Of a stretch of DNA of 5,578 nt, positions 1 through 5,377 are shown piece after piece. The translations under genes were made by a program, and so were the position numbers. The notes under the pieces were generated by a model. That model saw only the letters and a program-made list of their open reading frames with translations. It ran no database searches and was not told where the DNA came from. Source of the stretch: an uncultured Leucothrix sp. (lineage in GTDB: Bacteria > Pseudomonadota > Gammaproteobacteria > Thiotrichales > Thiotrichaceae); assembly GCA_937923375.1 (NCBI GenBank), contig CALAJG010000070.1:1-5578 (forward strand). The letters run 5' to 3'. Positions within the stretch are counted from its first letter, which is position 1, and the number at the start of each line of letters is the position of its first letter.

Positions 1-777
1 TTCAGTAATCAATACGCCTGCACCGTAAATACCCGTTGGGTGGAACTGTACAAACTCCATATCCTGTAGCGGTAAACCCGCGCGAAGTACCATCGCGCTA
101 CCGTCACCGGTACAGGTATGAGCAGACGTTGCTGATTGGTAAGTACGACCAGCACCGCCGGTCGCTAGAACCACTTGATGCGCACGGAAACGATGAATTT
201 CACCCGTTGCCAAGTCCCAGGCAATTACACCACGACACTCACCATCTTCCATAATAAGGTCTGTTGCAAAGTACTCGATGTAAAACTCTGCTTTGTGCTT
301 CAATGACTGCTGATACAGCGCGTGCAATATTGCATGGCCGGTTCTGTCAGCCGCCGCGCAAGTACGTTGAGCAACACCTTCGCCGAAGTTTGTGGTCATA
401 CCACCAAACGGGCGCTGGTAAATCTTACCTTCTTCCGTTCTTGAAAACGGCACACCATAATGCTCAAGCTCAATAACCGCCGGAATCGCTTCGCGGCACA
501 TATACTCAATCGCATCCTGATCGCCTAGCCAGTCTGACCCTTTTACGGTGTCATACATATGCCATTTCCAGTTATCAGGGCCCATATTGCCAAGGGCTGC
601 TGACATGCCACCCTGCGCCGCCACCGTGTGACTACGCGTTGGAAATACTTTAGTGATACATGCGGTGCTTAGACCAGCGGTTGCCATACCCAACGTAGCA
701 CGAAGTCCTGCGCCACCTGCACCGACAATAACCACGTCGTAGTGATGGTCTATAATTTTGTAATCGCCTGCTTGCAT
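1..777 (-). CDS. sdhA: Succinate dehydrogenase flavoprotein subunit, N-terminal part (runs off the left edge)
   Basis: Catalytic subunit of succinate dehydrogenase (complex II). It oxidises succinate to fumarate on a covalently bound FAD and passes electrons to the SdhB iron-sulfur clusters, on the cytoplasmic face of the inner membrane. I translated the minus strand from the ATG at 777-775, and the frame stays open for 259 codons to the window edge; family members are about 590 residues. Visible motifs are the FAD-binding GAGGAG at about residues 19-24, RSHTVAAQGG with His50 matching the histidine that carries FAD in E. coli SdhA, the YQRPFGG stretch, AAADRTGHA, and QFHPTGI near the cut end, which belongs to the substrate site. 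A GGAGG ribosome site at 786-790 lies inside the end of sdhD, and the gap to sdhD is 4 bases, so translation is probably coupled. The product is certain; the C-terminal half cannot be judged. Confidence 0.97.
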   Translation of the reverse strand, partial: MQAGDYKIIDHHYDVVIVGAGGAGLRATLGMATAGLSTACITKVFPTRSHTVAAQGGMSAALGNMGPDNWKWHMYDTVKGSDWLGDQDAIEYMCREAIPAVIELEHYGVPFSRTEEGKIYQRPFGGMTTNFGEGVAQRTCAAADRTGHAILHALYQQSLKHKAEFYIEYFATDLIMEDGECRGVIAWDLATGEIHRFRAHQVVLATGGAGRTYQSATSAHTCTGDGSAMVLRAGLPLQDMEFVQFHPTGIYGAGVLITE

Positions 778-781
778 CGAA

Positions 782-1165
782 TTAACCTCCGACTGCAATT
801 TTTATAACGGAAAAGATGCCCAGCGCTGCAAAGAAGAAACATAAAAGTTTCATTGCCAAAATGCTAAACATGCGAGTATTCGTGTTTGATATATAGTCTT
901 CAAGAATCACTTGAAGGCCTAGAGCCAAATGATAAAACGAAGCAAAGATGGTGAGAATTAACAGCACAGAGTTAAAGGGAGATTGCATCCAGTCGACGAC
1001 GGTTGCATAAGTCGCTGTGGGCATCATCGCCAGGCTGAAACAAAACCATATCACCAGAGGTACTAAGGCAACGGCCGTAACTCGCTGGACCCAAAAATGG
1101 TGCGTACCCTCGCCTGCTGAGCCATGCCCTTTGGCGATGGATAGTGGACTTCTTAAATTACTCAT
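782..1165 (-). CDS. sdhD: Succinate dehydrogenase membrane anchor subunit SdhD
   Basis: Hydrophobic anchor of complex II, 127 residues, which with SdhC holds heme b and the ubiquinone site in the inner membrane. Three membrane helices can be read at about residues 30-50, 64-88 and 100-124. The N-terminal HHFWVQRVTAVALVPL is typical of the SdhD family. His79 in YHLALGLQ fits the axial heme ligand (E. coli His71). Asp90-Tyr91 lies eleven residues further on, as do Asp82-Tyr83 in E. coli, where the tyrosine contacts ubiquinone. The start ATG is preceded by AGGGGAA (1171-1177), which overlaps the stop codon of sdhC, so translational coupling is likely. It sits 10 bases after sdhC and 4 before sdhA, in the usual sdhCDA order. 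Confidence 0.95.
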   Translation of the reverse strand: MSNLRSPLSIAKGHGSAGEGTHHFWVQRVTAVALVPLVIWFCFSLAMMPTATYATVVDWMQSPFNSVLLILTIFASFYHLALGLQVILEDYISNTNTRMFSILAMKLLCFFFAALGIFSVIKIAVGG

Positions 1166-1175
1166 TTTATTCCCC

Positions 1176-1559
1176 TTATAGCAGCGCTATAACCCATGTA
1201 AGACAGGTCAGCACCCCAGTGGCTGCCAGCACAACCGTTCCCCACTGTTTCTGATCTGATTTTTCGAGGCCTTTACCCATGTCCCACAGCAGGTGACGAA
1301 TACCATTGCAGAAGTGGTAGTAGAGTGTCGCAGTAAAGCCGAAGATGACGAGGTATCCAAACCAGCTCGACAAGAAGCCTTGCATGGCGCTCCAACTGCT
1401 TTCACCCGAAGCGGCGGCGGCTAAGGCCAGAACCAGCAGAATTAATCCAGCGGTTAACGCTGCGCCCGTTCCTCGGTGAAGCACCGACAACTTGGCTGTC
1501 ATTGGCAGATCATAGATCCCCAGATGTGGCGATAGAGGTCGACTATCATTCTTAGACAT
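1176..1559 (-). CDS. sdhC: Succinate dehydrogenase cytochrome b556 subunit SdhC
   Basis: Large cytochrome b subunit of complex II, 127 residues, the normal family length. The N-terminal RPLSPHLGIY signature (residues 7-16) is diagnostic. SVLHRGTG follows, where Ser25 and Arg29 correspond to the ubiquinone-site Ser27 and Arg31 of E. coli SdhC. YHFCNGIRHLLWD (81-93) contains His82, matching the axial heme ligand (E. coli His84), and the conserved GIRH. Three membrane helices are seen at about residues 31-51, 63-86 and 106-127. The start at 1559 has an AGGT-type ribosome site just upstream (CACAGGTATTACCAATG), and the family signature begins within seven residues of it, so the start is secure. 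It lies 14 bases after the SDHAF4 gene and is the first structural sdh gene in the string. Confidence 0.96.
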   Translation of the reverse strand: MSKNDSRPLSPHLGIYDLPMTAKLSVLHRGTGAALTAGLILLVLALAAAASGESSWSAMQGFLSSWFGYLVIFGFTATLYYHFCNGIRHLLWDMGKGLEKSDQKQWGTVVLAATGVLTCLTWVIALL

Positions 1560-1573
1560 TGGTAATACCTGTG

Positions 1574-1780
1574 TTAAAAATCAATACAACGGCCATTCTT
1601 CTCCCAGTCGCCATAGCGCGTGGGGTCAAGGCCTTTCTTGCGTCCACCGATTTCAGTTTGACCTGAGGTGGGCGTGTCATTATTCGCGTCAGATGGGTCA
1701 ACTTTTTTATCCGCAGGCTGAATCCCTATTGACGTGTTAACAGCTGGCGGGCTGTCCTTTTCTAAATCTTGCTTACTCAT
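1574..1780 (-). CDS. Succinate dehydrogenase assembly factor 4-like protein (DUF1674)
   Basis: Small protein of 68 residues. The first 45 residues are polar, rich in Asp, Asn, Pro, Ser and Thr, and probably disordered. The C-terminal block GRKKGLDPTRYGDWEKNG plus CIDF (46-68) is the conserved core of the SDHAF4/Sdh8 (DUF1674) family, including the hallmark DPTRYGDWE...G..DF pattern. In mitochondria SDHAF4 binds the flavinated SdhA subunit, protects it from making reactive oxygen and helps it join SdhB; the bacterial role is inferred from that. Its place 14 bases upstream of sdhC supports the call strongly. It lies 51 bases after zapE. Its ribosome site is weak: only purine-rich AAGACTGAAA precedes the ATG. 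No signal peptide or membrane segment is seen, so it should act in the cytoplasm. Confidence 0.9.
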   Translation of the reverse strand: MSKQDLEKDSPPAVNTSIGIQPADKKVDPSDANNDTPTSGQTEIGGRKKGLDPTRYGDWEKNGRCIDF

Positions 1781-1831
1781 ATTTTCAGTCTTATCGATTG
1801 CTGATTTTACCTTGCAAAACTAGCAACAAGA

Positions 1832-3031
1832 TTAATGCAGCTTGTGTTTAGTGAACAAATATTCTTTGGAGCGCATTTCCATCAGGCGACTCACGGTTCG
1901 TTGAAACTCAAAAGCCAATCGCTTACCCGTATATAAATCTTCCGGTGCGGCTTCTGCTGAGATGACCACATTAACGCCGCGATCATAAAACTCATCGATC
2001 AGATTCACGAATCGTCTGGCCGCGTCATCTTGCATATTCGACATCACCGGAACATCCGAAATCAAAATAGTGCTGAACTCAGTTGCCAACTCGATGTAAT
2101 CCAAGGTGGACCGCGACTCGACACACAGTACCTCAAAACCAAACCAAGCGACGGCCTTACAGCGTTTCTTAACCGGAATATCCCTATCGTTAATTTTGAC
2201 AGCATCACTGATAATGACGGCGTCGGGCCCTACCATTTCTACAAAATACTTATCAAGCGCTTTATGAACCGCCTCACCCTTACCTATCTGATAGACATTG
2301 GCCGTTTCGAGTGCACGCATTCGATAGTCCATGTCACCATCTGAATTAATCACGTTAGTATGTTTCTCCAGCAACGCAATCGCCGGGAGAAAACGTTTCC
2401 GTTGTAAGCCGTCTTTGTACAGGCCAGAGGGTTCAATGTTTGACGTTGTGATTAAGGTTACACCATCCTCAAACAGGTACTCGAACAACCCTCCTAATAA
2501 CATGGCATCTGTGATGTCGTTGACGTGCATTTCATCCAAACAAAGAATGCGGGTCTTGACGGCGATGTTTTTTGCTACCTGCTTCAGTGGGTCTTCGATG
2601 TTGCCCAACTGGCGAATTTGGTCATGAACCGACTTCATGAAGGAGTGAAAATGTGTACGCTGCTTTTGTTCGATGGGTAGGTGCTTGTAGAAGAAGTCAA
2701 CAATGAAGGTTTTGCCGCGTCCCACCCCTCCCCAGATATACACGCCTCGAATTAATTCAGGTTTCTCTGGCTCATCATCGTGGCCAACCAAGGACAGAAA
2801 GCGACTAAACATTGACGACTTTTTATCGTCATCGGAGGCAGCTTCAACAGTAGTTGCGGTGAGTGCATCGTAAACCGGAACGAGTGCTTTCACTAATAAC
2901 GCCTGATGTGGGTCGGCCAGCATTTCTCCACTGGATATTGCCTCTTGGTACAATATCCAAAGCGCTGAGTTATTCGGATTTGATTCCTGAACTGACTGTT
3001 TGACCTGAGCTTGTAGCGACAAGCGGATCAC
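1832..3031 (-). CDS. zapE: AFG1-like P-loop ATPase, cell division protein ZapE family
   Basis: An ATPase of the AFG1/ZapE family, 399 residues. Walker A is GGVGRGKT (101-108). FHSFMKSVHDQ (128-138) follows, then Walker B RILCLDE (161-167) with the family-typical LDEMHVNDITDAMLL. A TTSN sensor-1 type motif (195-198) leads into NIEPSGLYKDGLQRKRFLPAI, and DYR is at 235-237. The C-terminal part has RFVNLIDEFYDRGVNVVISA, also typical. In E. coli ZapE associates with the Z-ring; the mitochondrial homologue AFG1/LACE1 acts in respiratory-chain protein quality control. The frame starts with GTG at 3031 and lacks a clear ribosome site; TTG codons slightly downstream are alternatives, and the first 20 or so residues are not well conserved. 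Residues 60-92 form an acidic, low-complexity insert before Walker A, so the protein is somewhat longer than typical. It leads the sdh gene string. Confidence 0.93.
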   Translation of the reverse strand: MIRLSLQAQVKQSVQESNPNNSALWILYQEAISSGEMLADPHQALLVKALVPVYDALTATTVEAASDDDKKSSMFSRFLSLVGHDDEPEKPELIRGVYIWGGVGRGKTFIVDFFYKHLPIEQKQRTHFHSFMKSVHDQIRQLGNIEDPLKQVAKNIAVKTRILCLDEMHVNDITDAMLLGGLFEYLFEDGVTLITTSNIEPSGLYKDGLQRKRFLPAIALLEKHTNVINSDGDMDYRMRALETANVYQIGKGEAVHKALDKYFVEMVGPDAVIISDAVKINDRDIPVKKRCKAVAWFGFEVLCVESRSTLDYIELATEFSTILISDVPVMSNMQDDAARRFVNLIDEFYDRGVNVVISAEAAPEDLYTGKRLAFEFQRTVSRLMEMRSKEYLFTKHKLH

Positions 3032-3077
3032 CTCATTAGACTAGATTAAAGCACTACCTATTTAGTTATAGGCGATG

Positions 3078-3104
3078 GCGTATTTTGAGGTGCAGATAAT
3101 ACGC
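3078..3104. promoter_or_regulatory. Inverted repeat, candidate operator on the zapE side
   Basis: GCGTATT (3078-3084) and AATACGC (3098-3104) are perfect 7-base inverted arms with a 13-base spacer. The symmetry continues outward over three more positions (ATG against TAT) with one mismatch. The right arm overlaps a -10-like TATTAT on the minus strand (3096-3101). This geometry suits a dimeric regulator, but no match to a known operator is claimed. Confidence 0.4.
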
Positions 3105-3134
3105 TATTGCAAATAACATTACATTCAATTTTCC

Positions 3135-3149
3135 CAATAGTATTTATTG
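3135..3149. repeat. Short inverted repeat CAATA-N5-TATTG
   Basis: Perfect 5-base arms with a 5-base spacer, midway between the two divergent genes. It could be a regulator half-site pair. Short AT-rich symmetry like this also arises by chance, and it does not fit the LysR T-N11-A rule. Confidence 0.2.
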
Positions 3150-3157
3150 AGATGGAG

Positions 3158-3185
3158 AAAAGAACCATTTATCATTGGTTTTTTT
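3158..3185 (+). terminator. Weak terminator-like hairpin upstream of the LysR-type gene
   Basis: AAAAGAACCA (3158-3167) can pair with TGGTTTTTTT (3176-3185) as a 10-base stem with one G-U pair and an 8-base loop, and the right arm ends in seven T residues. The stem has only two G-C pairs, so a real terminator is doubtful. If functional on the plus strand, it would stop a transcript reading towards the LysR-type gene or act as a leader attenuator. Confidence 0.25.
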
Positions 3186-3233
3186 AATACTAATAACGCA
3201 CAATACCCACCTTCTTTAATTCAGTGACAGCAA

Positions 3234-3239
3234 TACAAT
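3234..3239 (+). promoter_or_regulatory. Candidate -10 element of the LysR-type gene promoter
   Basis: TACAAT matches the sigma70 -10 consensus at five of six positions and would put the transcript start near 3246, about 30 bases before the ATG. No convincing -35 lies 16-18 bases upstream (CTTCTT region), so the promoter may be weak or activator-dependent. The expected start falls inside the inverted repeat at 3243-3261. Confidence 0.35.
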
Positions 3240-3242
3240 TAT

Positions 3243-3261
3243 TTACTGCACTCAGCAGTAA
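3243..3261. promoter_or_regulatory. Inverted repeat TTACTGC-N5-GCAGTAA, candidate autoregulatory operator
   Basis: Perfect 7-base arms (3243-3249 and 3255-3261) around ACTCA, ending 16 bases before the LysR-type ATG. It covers the predicted transcript start of that gene, where a bound repressor would block initiation. It does not follow the classical LysR T-N11-A spacing. An mRNA hairpin acting close to the ribosome site is the alternative. Confidence 0.4.
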
Positions 3262-3277
3262 CTGACGAGCCAATTCT

Positions 3278-4192
3278 ATGAAGCACCTTACAACTTGTAA
3301 TCTTCTAAAAGAACTGCGTGCTTTTTGCATTACGCGCCAAGAAGGCAGTATGAGTAAAGCGTCAGAGATTCTCTATGCTAGTCAACCAACGATTTCGCTA
3401 CAAATAAAGACCCTTGAACAAGAGCTGGATGTCAAATTATTCGAACGGCGTGGACCTCGTCTCAAGCTGACAACTGAAGGTGAAATCCTTTACAATTTGG
3501 TCAGCCCGTTGGTTCAGGGCATCGATCATATCAAAGAAAGTTTTACTGCACATTATGGCAACTTAACTAGTGGCGAGCTAACCATAGCGGCTGAAGAATC
3601 AACGATTCTATATACCCTTCCAAAACCCATACAAAAATTTGTAAAAGAGCATCCTGGAATCCGCCTAAAATTAGCCAATGTGACGGGGCGGGATGGACGC
3701 GACTTATTACTTTCTGATGAGGCTGACTTTGCGGTGAGCTCGATGCTGGATGTTCCTGACAACCTGAGTTACGAGCCTTTTGTCTCTTATCCTTCAGTTC
3801 TTATCATGCCTAAGGATCATCCATTATCAAAAATGACTAAAATCACGCTTGCCGATATTGGCAAGTATGGGATGATCCTCCCCCCCTCTCAGTTCAGTAG
3901 CTGGCGATTGGTGAAAATGGTGTTTGCACTAAATGGTGCACGATATCGGGTTGTGTTGGAAGCTGGCGGCTGGGAAGTGGTTAAGAAGTACGTCAGTATT
4001 GGGCTTGGGATATCCATTGTTACCCAGATTTGTATTACTGATGAAGATCGTGAGAATTTTTCTATTGTTAATTTGGACGAATTCTTTCCGCCACGTAAAT
4101 ACGGGATTGTTTCACGGGCTGGAAAGACGCTATCAGCGCCCGCTCAAAAATTTATAGAAATACTCAATAATGAGTACGATCTTAAACATTGA
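3278..4192 (+). CDS. LysR-family transcriptional regulator, target unknown
   Basis: A 304-residue DNA-binding regulator of the normal LysR length. The N-terminal winged helix-turn-helix spans about residues 10-68. Its ASEILYASQPTISLQIKTLE (29-48) contains the recognition helix, and it continues with LFERRGPRLKLTTEG. A linker helix (about 70-93) leads to a periplasmic-binding-protein-like effector domain (about 98-300). The effector domain shows the paired-lobe pattern with LVIMPKDHPL-like sequence (here LIMPKDHPL) and GGWEVVKKYVSIGLGISIV. The LYASQP element and the effector-domain style resemble the CysB-like side of the family, but I would not name an inducer. The ATG at 3278 has only a weak GACGAG upstream. 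Being divergent from the zapE-sdh operon, it may control that operon, itself, or neither. The product class is firm; its job is unknown. Confidence 0.92.
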   Translation: MKHLTTCNLLKELRAFCITRQEGSMSKASEILYASQPTISLQIKTLEQELDVKLFERRGPRLKLTTEGEILYNLVSPLVQGIDHIKESFTAHYGNLTSGELTIAAEESTILYTLPKPIQKFVKEHPGIRLKLANVTGRDGRDLLLSDEADFAVSSMLDVPDNLSYEPFVSYPSVLIMPKDHPLSKMTKITLADIGKYGMILPPSQFSSWRLVKMVFALNGARYRVVLEAGGWEVVKKYVSIGLGISIVTQICITDEDRENFSIVNLDEFFPPRKYGIVSRAGKTLSAPAQKFIEILNNEYDLKH

Positions 4193-4321
4193 CCACCAAA
4201 ATTTAAACGGTTAATTTGGCTAGATAACAAACATTATCCTAAGGCCTAAATTGACTCGCTTGCGGGCTATTATTAAATACCGTACAAGTAAAGTATTTGA
4301 ATTATCTTTCGGAGTTTTTTT
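4193..4321 (+). promoter_or_regulatory. Intergenic region with adk promoter and ribosome site
   Basis: A 129-base AT-rich gap. A -35-like TTGACT at 4251-4256 (five of six to consensus) is followed after 16 bases by TTAAAT at 4273-4278 (four of six), which would start transcription near 4286. GGAG at 4311-4314 lies seven bases before the adk ATG, a strong ribosome site. Just after the LysR-type stop, CCAAA and TTTGG arms (about 4195-4218) form only a weak AT-rich hairpin with no T run, so no clear terminator separates the two genes. Confidence 0.45.
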
Positions 4322-4978
4322 ATGCGTATTGTGCTGCTAGGTGCCCCAGGCTCCGGCAAGGGTACTCAGGCCCAAAAACTGATAACTGAGTATGGGATAC
4401 CACAGATTTCCACTGGCGAGCTGCTGCGGGCGGCGGTGAGTGAGGGTACTGAGCTTGGTAATAAAGCTAAATCAGCGATGGACTCTGGGCAGCTGGTCTC
4501 GGACGATATTGTGCTTTATATGATTAAAGAACGTCTGCAGGAAGATGATGCGAAAAAGGGATTTATTCTGGATGGGTTCCCCAGAAACCTTTCACAAGCC
4601 GCTTCACTTGATACTCTGCTAGCGGAGACCAATCAGCCGCTTCAAGGTGCTTTGTTAATCGATGTTGATTTTGAAGTGTTGATGCAACGCTTGACTGGTC
4701 GTTTATCCTGTGAAAACTGTGGTGCGGTTTATAACCGTTTTACTTCTCCTCCTAAAGTTGAGGGCACGTGTGACAAGTGCCAAAACGCGTTATTTCATCG
4801 TGGTGATGACCATGCAGAGGTTATTAGCAATCGTTTGAAGACTTACGAAAATGTGACTTCGCCGCTGGTGAATTACTATAAAAACAAGGGTATTTTCTTG
4901 TCTGTCCAGGGTGTTGGTGATATTGACGAGATTAGTGCGGCGGTAAAGTTGGAGCTGGAGTCGGCTAAGATTAGTTAA
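4322..4978 (+). CDS. adk: Adenylate kinase, long form with a Cys4 zinc LID
   Basis: Cytoplasmic enzyme that interconverts ATP + AMP and 2 ADP and so sets adenylate energy charge. The 218 residues match the long bacterial form. The P-loop is GAPGSGKGT (8-16). The AMP site has QISTGELLR (28-36) and DGFPRN (84-89). The LID domain (about 123-160) contains TGRLS and four cysteines, CENC (130-133) and CDKC (150-153), spaced as in the zinc-binding LID of Gram-positive and some other adenylate kinases. E. coli Adk has non-cysteine residues at these places. RGDD (160-163) and NRLKTY (170-175) supply the catalytic arginines. The start is fixed by the P-loop position and by GGAG seven bases upstream. 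It stands alone with its own likely promoter, and a fold-back element lies 28 bases after its stop. Confidence 0.97.
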   Translation: MRIVLLGAPGSGKGTQAQKLITEYGIPQISTGELLRAAVSEGTELGNKAKSAMDSGQLVSDDIVLYMIKERLQEDDAKKGFILDGFPRNLSQAASLDTLLAETNQPLQGALLIDVDFEVLMQRLTGRLSCENCGAVYNRFTSPPKVEGTCDKCQNALFHRGDDHAEVISNRLKTYENVTSPLVNYYKNKGIFLSVQGVGDIDEISAAVKLELESAKIS

Positions 4979-5005
4979 CGGTTTTATTCCAATGGTTTCC
5001 GTTCA

Positions 5006-5075
5006 GGGGCCGATAGCTTGATACGCTCACTCAGCGTTCCGCTGAAAAGATTCGCTGTATCAAGCTATCGGCCCC
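5006..5075. repeat. 70-base fold-back element with perfect 19-base inverted arms
   Basis: GGGGCCGATAGCTTGATAC (5006-5024) is exactly reverse-complementary to GTATCAAGCTATCGGCCCC (5057-5075). The 32-base middle holds a nested hairpin, TCAGCG (5031-5036) with CGCTGA (5040-5045) and a 3-base loop, so the whole can fold as a T or stalked double hairpin. It lies between the adk stop and the vapB promoter. It could end adk transcription, but the following TTCTCTTG is a poor U-tract. REP/BIME-like palindromes and small non-autonomous elements look similar. I see no clear target-site duplication. Confidence 0.75.
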
Positions 5076-5080
5076 TTCTC

Positions 5081-5109
5081 TTGTACTGGATTTATCATTA
5101 CACTATTTT
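5081..5109 (+). promoter_or_regulatory. Candidate vapB promoter
   Basis: TTGTAC (5081-5086) and TATTTT (5104-5109) are separated by 17 bases, matching the sigma70 -35 and -10 boxes at four positions each. The -10 box is inside the left arm of the palindrome at 5100-5129, so binding there would block transcription. Confidence 0.45.
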
Positions 5110-5129
5110 CGTGTACACTAAAATAGTGT
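5100..5129. promoter_or_regulatory. 30-base palindrome, probable autoregulatory operator of the vapB gene
   Basis: ACACTATTTT (5100-5109) and AAAATAGTGT (5120-5129) are perfect 10-base inverted arms. Between them GTGTACAC (5111-5118) is a palindrome on the same centre, so 14 of 15 symmetrical base pairs match; only 5110/5119 breaks the symmetry. It overlaps the likely -10 box and ends 14 bases before the antitoxin ATG. VapB-type antitoxins with ribbon-helix-helix folds repress their own promoter by binding such sites as dimers, which makes this the natural reading. Confidence 0.65.
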
Positions 5130-5143
5130 TGATGGAGACTAGT

Positions 5144-5377
5144 ATGAGAAACATAACATTAAGCGCGGATGACCATTTAATCGAGGTAGCTCGAGCGCGC
5201 GCACGCGCTAAAAAAACAACCCTGAATGCAGAGTTTCGCAGGTGGTTAGTGCAATACACAAATACTGAGACAGAAACAAAACAGCGGCTTCAAAGCTTCC
5301 GTGAACTGATGGCTGACTTGTCTCACGTTTCAACAGATGGCCAAACGTTCAGTCGAGACCAAATGAATGAGCGGTAG
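5144..5377 (+). CDS. vapB: VapB-like ribbon-helix-helix antitoxin, apparently intact
   Basis: A 77-residue antitoxin of a VapBC-type toxin-antitoxin locus. MRNITLSAD (1-9) is the DNA-binding beta strand. HLIEVARARARAKKTTLNAEFRRWL then supplies the two helices of the ribbon-helix-helix fold (about 9-22 and 28-38). The charged C-terminal half ends in TFSRDQMNER, a tail typical of this family that wraps the PIN toxin. The ATG at 5144 is chosen because the conserved MRNITLSAD begins there and GGAG (5134-5137) lies six bases upstream. The frame stays open further upstream, but that part reads through the operator and fold-back element. Its last codons overlap the ATG of the expected vapC start (5367), the usual vapBC coupling. 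It presumably represses its own promoter at 5100-5129. The partner toxin looks broken. Confidence 0.85.
   Translation: MRNITLSADDHLIEVARARARAKKTTLNAEFRRWLVQYTNTETETKQRLQSFRELMADLSHVSTDGQTFSRDQMNER

Larger units (their letters stand above)
3032..3277. promoter_or_regulatory. Divergent intergenic region between zapE and the LysR-type gene
   Basis: This AT-rich stretch of 246 bases has no gene I can support and must hold the promoters for both directions. It contains four symmetrical elements, described separately: 3078-3104, 3135-3149, 3158-3185 and 3243-3261. For the minus-strand operon, -10-like TATAAC (3065-3070) and TATTAT (3096-3101) can be read, but neither has a good -35 partner. A regulator gene divergent from its target, with operators between them, is the classical LysR arrangement, so control of the zapE-sdh operon by the neighbouring regulator is a reasonable but unproven inference. 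Confidence 0.6.

Noticed and set aside
36..476. Plus-strand open frames over the sdhA region
   Set aside because: They are antisense shadows of a clear SdhA coding sequence, with Arg/His/Pro-rich translations and no family resemblance.
2030..2627. Plus-strand open frames opposite zapE
   Set aside because: They lie wholly within the well-supported ZapE gene and have no recognisable domain or ribosome site.
4977..5003. AACGG...CCGTT as the adk terminator
   Set aside because: The arms are only five bases with a 17-base loop and no T run. It is weaker than the fold-back element that follows.
5018..5143. Upstream extension of the antitoxin reading frame from a TTG at 5018
   Set aside because: It reads through the fold-back element, the promoter and the operator palindrome. 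The conserved MRNITLSAD and a good GGAG site fix the start at 5144.
5132..5143. In-frame ATG at 5132 as the vapB start
   Set aside because: It lies only two bases after the operator palindrome, has no ribosome site, and would add four residues before the conserved N-terminus. The ATG at 5144 is better.
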